DNA from: Aquarana catesbeiana
Taxonomy: Eukaryota; Chordata; Amphibia; Anura; Ranidae
NCBI RefSeq assembly: GCF_042186555.1
Contig: NC_133327.1
Location: 51,596,065 to 51,660,064, forward strand
Length of the DNA stretch: 64,000 nucleotides
Direction of reading: 5' to 3'
Position numbers and translations under genes: made by a program. Shown piece after piece: positions 58,556 to 64,000 of the stretch. The notes below the pieces were generated by a model that saw only the letters and a list, made by a program, of their open reading frames with translations, had not been told where the DNA came from and made no database searches. Numbering within the stretch: position 1 is the stretch's first letter; every line of letters begins with the position of its first letter.

Positions 58556-61500
58556 TTATTCGGTTACATCAGCATCATAATTCATTTTTATGAAGGTCAG
58601 TCGATCGACCGAGTCAGTGGACAGACGCACCCTGTGATCGGTTACCACGCCTCCAGCAGCACTGAATGTGCGTTCCGAAAGAACGCTGGATGCAGGACAG
58701 GCCAGTAGCTCAATTGCATACTGTGCAAGCTCTGGCCAGTGATCCATCCTCAAGACCCAGTAACCCAGAGGATTTTCGGTGGGAAAGGTGTCCAAGTCTG
58801 ATCTTGCCCCTAGGTATTCCTGCACCATGTAAAACAGACGCTGACGATGGTTGCTGGAACCGATCATACCTTGGGGCTGCGGACCAAAAAATTGTCTGAA
58901 CGCATCGGTCAGATGGCCACCTTCTCCACCGCTCCTTCTTTGACTGACCGAAGCCTCAGCAACACGTTGTCCAGAAACAGGAGTTTGTAACCTCCCAGTC
59001 TCTGGGAACGCGTTGCACAGACCTTTCTGCAAGGCCTCCCGAAGATGTTTCATCCTCTGCTCCCTCTGCGATGGCAAGATAAGGTCCGCAACCTTACCCT
59101 TGTAACGTGGATCAAGGAGGGTTGCCAGCCAGTATTGGTCCTTCTCCTTGATACCACGAATACGAGGATCCTTACGCAGGCTTTGCAGGATCAGGGAGGC
59201 CATGCAGCGTAGGTTTGCTGAGGCATTCGGTCCGGAGTCCTCTGGGTCACTAAGGACGATATGGTCCGCAGCCACCTCCTCCCAGCCACGTACAAGTCCA
59301 TGTGTTTCTTGGGACTGATCCCTTAAAGACTGCTGCTGATGCTGAGTGCCAGGCTCCACCTCCATACTGACACAATCTTCCTCCTCCTCCTCCTCCTCTT
59401 CCTCCTCGTCCTCTTCCTGTGTGATCGGCGGGCACGCAGGAACACTGTCTGGATAAAGGGGGCCTTGAGAGCTAAGGAAGTCCTCCTCTTCCTGCCTCTG
59501 TTCTGCCTCAAGTGCCCTGTCCATTATTCCATGCAGCGTGTGCTCCAACAGGTGGACAAGGGGGACAGTGTCACTGATGCATGCACTGTCACTGCTCACC
59601 ATCCTCGTGGCCTCCTCAAATGGTGACAGGACAGTGCATGCATCCCTGATCATGGCCCACTGGCGTGGGGAAAAAAAACCAAGCTCCCCTGACCCTGTCC
59701 TGGTGCCATAGTCGCACAGGTACTCATTGATGGCCCTCTGCTGCGTGTGCAGCCGCTGCAGCATGGCCAACGTTGAGTTCCACCTGGTGGGCATGTCACA
59801 GATTAGGCGGTTCTTGGGCAGGTTAAACTCCTTTTGGAGGTCCGTCAGCCGAGCACTGGCATTATATGACCGGCGGAAATGCACACAGACTTTCCTGGCC
59901 TGCCTCAGGACATCCTGTAAGCCCGGGTACCTGCCCAAGAACCGCTGCACCACCAAGTTAAGGACGTGAGCCAAACAGGGCACATGGGTCATTTGTCCCT
60001 GTCGGAGGACAGAGAGGAGGTTGGTGCCATTGTCGCAAACCACCATTCCTGCCTTAAGTTGGCGTGGCGTCAACCACCTCTGAACCTGCCCCTGCAGAGC
60101 TGACAGAACCTCTGCCCCAGTGTGGCTCCTGTCCCCCAAGCACACCAGCTCAAGCATCGCATGGCATCTTTTGGCCTGCGTACTTGCGTAGCCCCTTGAA
60201 CGACTACGGAGCACCGCTGGTTCCGAGGAAGAGGCCATGGAGGAGGAGAGAAGGAGGGGGTGGAGGAGAGAGGTGTGTCACAATCATTAGCATTTTGGAG
60301 GCGTGGTGGCGGAACAACCTCCAACACTACTGCACCTTGTCCTGCATCCTTCCCAGCTGCCAGCAGAGTCACCCAATGCGCCGTGAAACTTAGGTAACGT
60401 CCCTGTCCATGCCTGCTGGACCATGAGTCAGCGGTAATATGCACCTTACCGCTGACTGCCCTGTCCAGCGAGGCATGGACATTGCCTTCCACATGCTGGT
60501 AGAGAGCCGGAATTGCCTTCCGTGAGAAAAAGTGGCGTTTGGGTACCTGCCACTGAGGAACCGCACATTCCACAAACTCACGGAAGGGGGCAGAGTCTAC
60601 CAACTGAAAAGGCAGCAGTTGAAGTGCTAGCAATTTTGCCAAGCTAGCATTCAACCGTTGGGCATGTGGATGGCTGGGAGCAAACTTCTTTCGGCGGTGC
60701 AGCAGCTGGGGCAGGGAAATTTGCCTGGTACAATCTGACGTCGGTGTACCAAAATCAGATTGCCCACAAGTACGTGGCTGTGACACACCTAATTCTACAC
60801 CTTCATTCCTCTCAGTGCAGGTCTCAGAGAGGACTGAAGGTCTAGTGGGGTTGGAAATCTCAGCTGATGAGGAGCAAGCAGAGGTCCTCTTTGTTCTTTG
60901 GTGTGGGTCTTTTAGATACGCTTGCCAACAAACTGCATGGCAGGTCAACATATGTCTGGTCAAGCATGTGGTACCCAAGCGGGAGATGTTTTGGCCACGC
61001 GAGATACGCTTGAGACATATGTTGCAAATAGCAGCGGTGCGATCTGATGCACTCGTCTCAAAAAAGGCCCACACCAAAGAACTTTTTGAATAAGGCGCAG
61101 AGACTGCAGCGCCCTGCACATGTGGAGCTTTGGGGTGTGATGCAGTCAATGTGCTGCCCTTAGGCTGGCCCCTGGAGGGCATCCTGCCTCGTTGGTGATG
61201 TGCCGCCTCCTCCTCCTCCTCCTCCTCCTCCTCCTCTCTCCTATCAGGCACCCACGTTGAGTCAGTGACCTCATAATCCCCTCCCTCCTCATCACTGGAG
61301 CAAACCTGGCAGTATGCTGCAGCAGGGGGAGCATGACTGCCAGATTGCTGTCCTTCTTGGGCACCCCCTCTGTCCGTGCTCGTGTTACTGCCTTCATCGA
61401 GCTCAGTATCATCATCAGAGCCTTCCAAACGCTGGGCATCCTCCTGGAGCATGTACCCAACACTGTGGTCAAACAGTTCAAGGGACTCCTCAGGAGGACA

Positions 61501-61812
61501 TGGTGGGGCTAGGGAAGGAGTTACTGATGACATTGAGCCAAGGGAAGAGGCCGCTGCTTTGCCAGACAAAGTACCCTGGGCATGGGTGAGAGAGGATGAG
61601 GAGGATGAGGACGGCTTGGTCATCCACTCGACCAAGTCTTCCGCATGTTGCGGCTCAACATGGCCAGCTGCCAAAAAAAAGGCCAAGCGTGTCCCATGGC
61701 CACGTGCTGATGAGGATGCACCGTCTCCACGACCAGCTCTAGACACAGAGCCTGCTTGCCCTCTCTTATTGGCTTGTGACTGTCTGCCTCTCCTTCTTGG
61801 CCTTCCAGACAT
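58556..61812 (-). pseudogene. hAT transposase (BED finger + RNase H-like), one frameshift
   Basis: hAT enzymes excise and reinsert the element, making 8-bp duplications. From ATG 61,812 the first frame gives an Arg-rich start (MSGRPRRRGR), a Ser/Glu-rich leader, a BED finger at residues about 248-292 (WAFF, C263xxC266, H287x4H292) and the first catalytic Asp in ITADSWSS (D462). Between about 60,300 and 60,239, in a C/T-rich tract, the frame changes. The second frame carries VVCDNGTNLL (second Asp), HVPCLAHVLNLVVQ, CDMPTRWNSTLAML, a poly-Glu insert, and the C-terminal dimerisation block PASSVLSERTFSAAGG...RVRLSTDSV, ending at 58,556. One indel is the only obvious lesion in about 1085 codons. 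The further upstream open frame (to 62,085) is repeat sequence. Confidence 0.9.
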
Positions 61813-61839
61813 ACTAATGGCCTGTAGCTGCACTAAGCT

Positions 61840-61886
<47 letters not shown>
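61840..61886. repeat. (AT)n microsatellite
   Basis: An alternating AT run of about 45 bp just upstream of the hAT start codon. Confidence 0.95.
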
Positions 61887-61887
<1 letters not shown>

Positions 61888-61964
61888 TATATGTACTGAT
61901 ACTGCAGCTAGCAAAATCAACTGCCTGCCTGTAGTATGAGAACACCACCAACCTTCTACAGGTA

Positions 61965-62720
61965 GCTTTAGCTGAACACTGTGAGGTGGACGCACCCCAC
62001 TAACTTGTAGGTTTAGCTGAACACTGTGAGCAGGGCGCACCCCACTAACTTGTAGGTTTAGCAGAACACTGTGAGCAGGACGCACTGCACTAACTGTAAA
62101 TAGTCTAGCTGCCTGACTGTGGTACTAATAGGATCAAAAGAACACCAGCAATTTTCTTTAAAATACTGTAACAAGACAAGCCTGCCTGTCAGTAAGAAGA
62201 TAACAGGAACGGATCTAGCTGAACACTGTGAGCAGGACGCACCCCACTAGCTTGTAGGTTTAGCTGAACACTGTGAGGTGGACGCACCCCACTAACTTGT
62301 AGGTTTAGCTGAACACTGTGAGCAGGACGCACCCCACTAACTTGTAGGTTTAGCAGAACACTGTGAGCAGGACGCACTGCACTAACTGTAAATAGTCTAG
62401 CTGCCTGACTGTGGTACTAATAGGATCAAAAGAACACCAGTAATTTTCTTTAAAATACTGTAACAAGACAAGCCTGCCTGTCAGTAAGAAGATAACAGGA
62501 ACGGATCTAGCTGAACACTGTGAGCAGGACGCACTGCACTAAATGTAAATAGTCTAGCTGCCTGACTGTGGTACTAATAGGATCAAAAGAACACCAGTAA
62601 TTTTCTTCAAAATACTGTAACAAGACAAGCCTGCCTGTCAGTAGGAATATAACAGGAACGGATCTAGCTGAACACTGTGAGCAGGACGCACTGCACTAAA
62701 TGTAAATAGTCTAGAAGATA
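61965..62720. repeat. Two-level tandem repeat upstream of the hAT gene
   Basis: A 45-bp subunit (GTTTAGCTGAACACTGTGAG followed by CAGGACGCACCCCACTAACTTGTAG) occurs in runs. A larger unit marked by TGTAAATAGTCTAGCTGCC recurs near 62,094, 62,386, 62,544 and 62,701, about 290 and then 157 bp apart. It lies between the element end and the start codon, where a promoter would be expected. Confidence 0.88.
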
Positions 62721-63235
62721 ACAGGAACGGATCTAGCTAAACTGAATACAGTGTATATATATATATATGCAACACCTGGGATGCATATATATACACAATA
62801 CACTTTAAGTGCAGCTAACTGACTGACTGTCCTGCCTAATCTAGCTAACTCAAATGAAATGACACTGTCTCTCTCTCTCTCTAAGCACACCGGAACACAC
62901 TGCACAGGGTCGCCGTGTAGGCGGCCTTATATAGTGTGGGGCGTGTACTAAATCCCCTGAGCCATAATTGGCCAAAGCCTCCTTGGCTTTGGCCAATTAT
63001 GGCTCTCTGTTAAGGCGGCGCTGTGATTGGCCAAGCATGCGGGTCATAGTGCATGCTTGGCCAATCATCAGCAAGCAATGCACTGCAATGCCGCAGTGAA
63101 TTATGGGCCGTGACGCGCCACACGAATTTGGCACGAACGACCCATATCGTTCGCAATTCGGCGAACGATCGAACAGCCGATGTTCGAGTCGAACATGGGT
63201 TCGACTCGAACACGAAGCTCATCACTAATCAGAAG

Positions 63236-63483
63236 TACTGTACATAATCAGAAACTTAGGCAAATTGGACATACCTTCAAAAAAAGTATGTAGCCGGCAA
63301 CTCTAGTAATCCAAATAAAAAGTCTTAATTGCTACATTCAGGTAGGTATAAGAACAGTAAAAAACGTTAACGCGTTTCGGCACAAAAGGCCTTGATCACA
63401 TCATATCATACTTATGAAACACAAAACATATATATAGACATAGCACAGCTCATAAGAGAGCAAGTACATCAATAAATCAATTA
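63236..63483. other. No gene; retroelement-like motif near 63,370
   Basis: Contains AACGCGTTTCGGCACAAAAGG, one of several sites in the window with a GCGTTTCG core next to inverted repeats or tails. No coding sequence. Confidence 0.4.
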
Positions 63484-63768
63484 CCGTATTTATCGGCGTA
63501 TAACACGCACTTTTTTCCCCTTAAAATCAGGGGAAAGTCGCAGGTGCGTGTTATACAGCTCTTTCCGGCGGCTCTCGTTCACTTCGGCTCCACTCGTAGT
63601 CCCGAGCGGAGCTATCTGAACTTACTTGGCTAGGTTCGGATAGCTCCGCTCGGGACTACGAGTGGAGCCGAAAGTGAACGAGAACCGCCGTAAAGAGCCG
63701 AGGACCGGCTCTGTGTATTTCGGCGCCGGCGGCGCCATTTTCAAATCGCGGTCGGCGATTTTGAAGAC
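63484..63768. repeat. Repeat with 57-bp hairpin
   Basis: Starts TACCGTATTTATCGGCGTATA, a word I associate with a vertebrate MITE group (from memory, not checked). The arms 63,561-63,616 and 63,639-63,695 are inverted copies (CTCGTTCACTTCGGCTCCAC, CGAGCGGAGCTATC) around a 22-base loop. GC-rich; non-coding. Confidence 0.75.
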
Positions 63769-63769
63769 A

Positions 63770-64000
63770 GGGGATCGAAGGCTGCACTGGGGAAGGCTGC
63801 ACTGGGGAAGGCTGCACTGGGCAAGGCTGCACTGGGGAAGGCTGCACTGGGGAAGGCTGCACTGACAAGGCTGCACTGACATGGCTGCACTGACAAGGCT
63901 GCACTGACATGGCTGCACTGACATGGCTGCACTGACATGGCTGCACTGACAAGGCTGCACTGGGGAAGGCTGCACTGAGAAGGCTGCAATGATGGGCATT
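63770..64000. repeat. 14/15-bp minisatellite running off the window
   Basis: Units AAGGCTGCACTGGGG (15 bp) and ATGGCTGCACTGAC (14 bp) are mixed, about 15 copies. The array continues past 64,000. The Cys/Gln/Pro-rich frames on the minus strand come from the repeat. Confidence 0.93.

Larger units (their letters stand above)
57041..63227 (-). mobile_element. hAT transposon, nearly complete, 6.2 kb
   Basis: Flanked by a perfect 8-bp duplication ATCAGAAG (57,033-57,040 and 63,228-63,235), ends TAGGGATGAGC and GCTCATCACTA. It encodes one large transposase on the minus strand (61,812-58,556). Tandem repeats lie upstream (61,965-62,720) and downstream (58,010-58,430) of the gene. Its left 550 bp is the source type for both arms of the foldback at 34,293-36,582, and its N-terminal coding part matches the old hAT at 15,549-22,440. 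Confidence 0.93.

Noticed and set aside
58666..60393. Plus-strand frames of 77-109 codons
   Set aside because: Antisense shadows of the hAT transposase gene.
62086..62377. Upstream extension of the hAT protein with repeated RPAHSVQLNLQVSG blocks
   Set aside because: This is the 45-bp tandem repeat read through; the protein-like start MSGRPRRRG at 61,812, shared with the older hAT copy (MSGR at 15,549), is the better choice.
63622..64000. Cys/Gln/Pro-rich minus-strand frames
   Set aside because: Minisatellite of 14/15-bp units; three frames open in parallel.

Overview
The window looks like nuclear DNA of a vertebrate with a large, repeat-swollen genome. A frog, probably a ranid-type neobatrachian, fits best (inference). 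The reasons are class II olfactory receptor (OR) genes, many DNA-transposon families (hAT, Tc1, PIF/Harbinger, piggyBac-like) next to CR1 and L1-clade LINEs, long foldback elements and minisatellites. No host gene other than ORs is recognised, and only one gene, an OR at 9000-9911, is intact.

Layout: 1-292 is a degenerate telomere-like array that switches strand near its right end. 0.8-2.6 kb holds a decayed, internally deleted PIF/Harbinger element. 3-8.5 kb is a patchwork of MITEs with a CR1 LINE inside one of them. The intact OR follows at 9.0-9.9 kb. From 10 to 12.1 kb there is a Harbinger-type MITE and a Tc1-type MITE that itself holds a second Harbinger MITE. From 12.66 to about 22.45 kb an old hAT element is split by a Tc1 transposon (13.03-14.65 kb) and an L1-clade LINE (15.76-21.75 kb). 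That LINE carries three further insertions and is flanked by an unusually long duplicated target of about 150 bp. A broken OR lies at 22.6-23.5 kb. At 24.4-26.3 kb a Tc1 MITE contains a piggyBac-type insertion and a 395-bp duplication spanning both. At 28.4-30.5 kb is a 31-bp minisatellite of about 45 copies.

From 33.3 to 43.5 kb one OR pseudogene has been split by nested insertions: a TTAA element, then a roughly 9.4-kb block made of an AT-rich element holding a hAT foldback and another foldback, which in turn holds a 5.2-kb piggyBac-type element. Taking out the inserts makes the OR reading frame continuous over the joined pieces. 44-46.4 kb has LINE debris and another piggyBac-type copy. 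46.4-55.9 kb is mostly anonymous sequence with MITEs and a foldback at 53.4-54.2 kb. A fourth OR at 55.9-56.8 kb is whole except for one TGA codon. A near-complete 6.2-kb hAT transposon (57,041-63,227) has perfect 8-bp target duplications and a transposase broken by one frameshift. The window ends in a hairpin-bearing repeat and a minisatellite that runs off the edge.

All four OR loci are on the + strand and resemble one another, so they look like remains of a tandem OR cluster that transposons have spread apart and broken. Several insertions can be checked inside the window, because uninterrupted relatives or restored reading frames show the pre-insertion state. I found no evidence of a new enzymatic or defence system. 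The most informative content is the nesting order, the foldback derived from a parent element present in the same window, and the link between an abundant TTAACCACTT-ended repeat and a piggyBac transposase tail.
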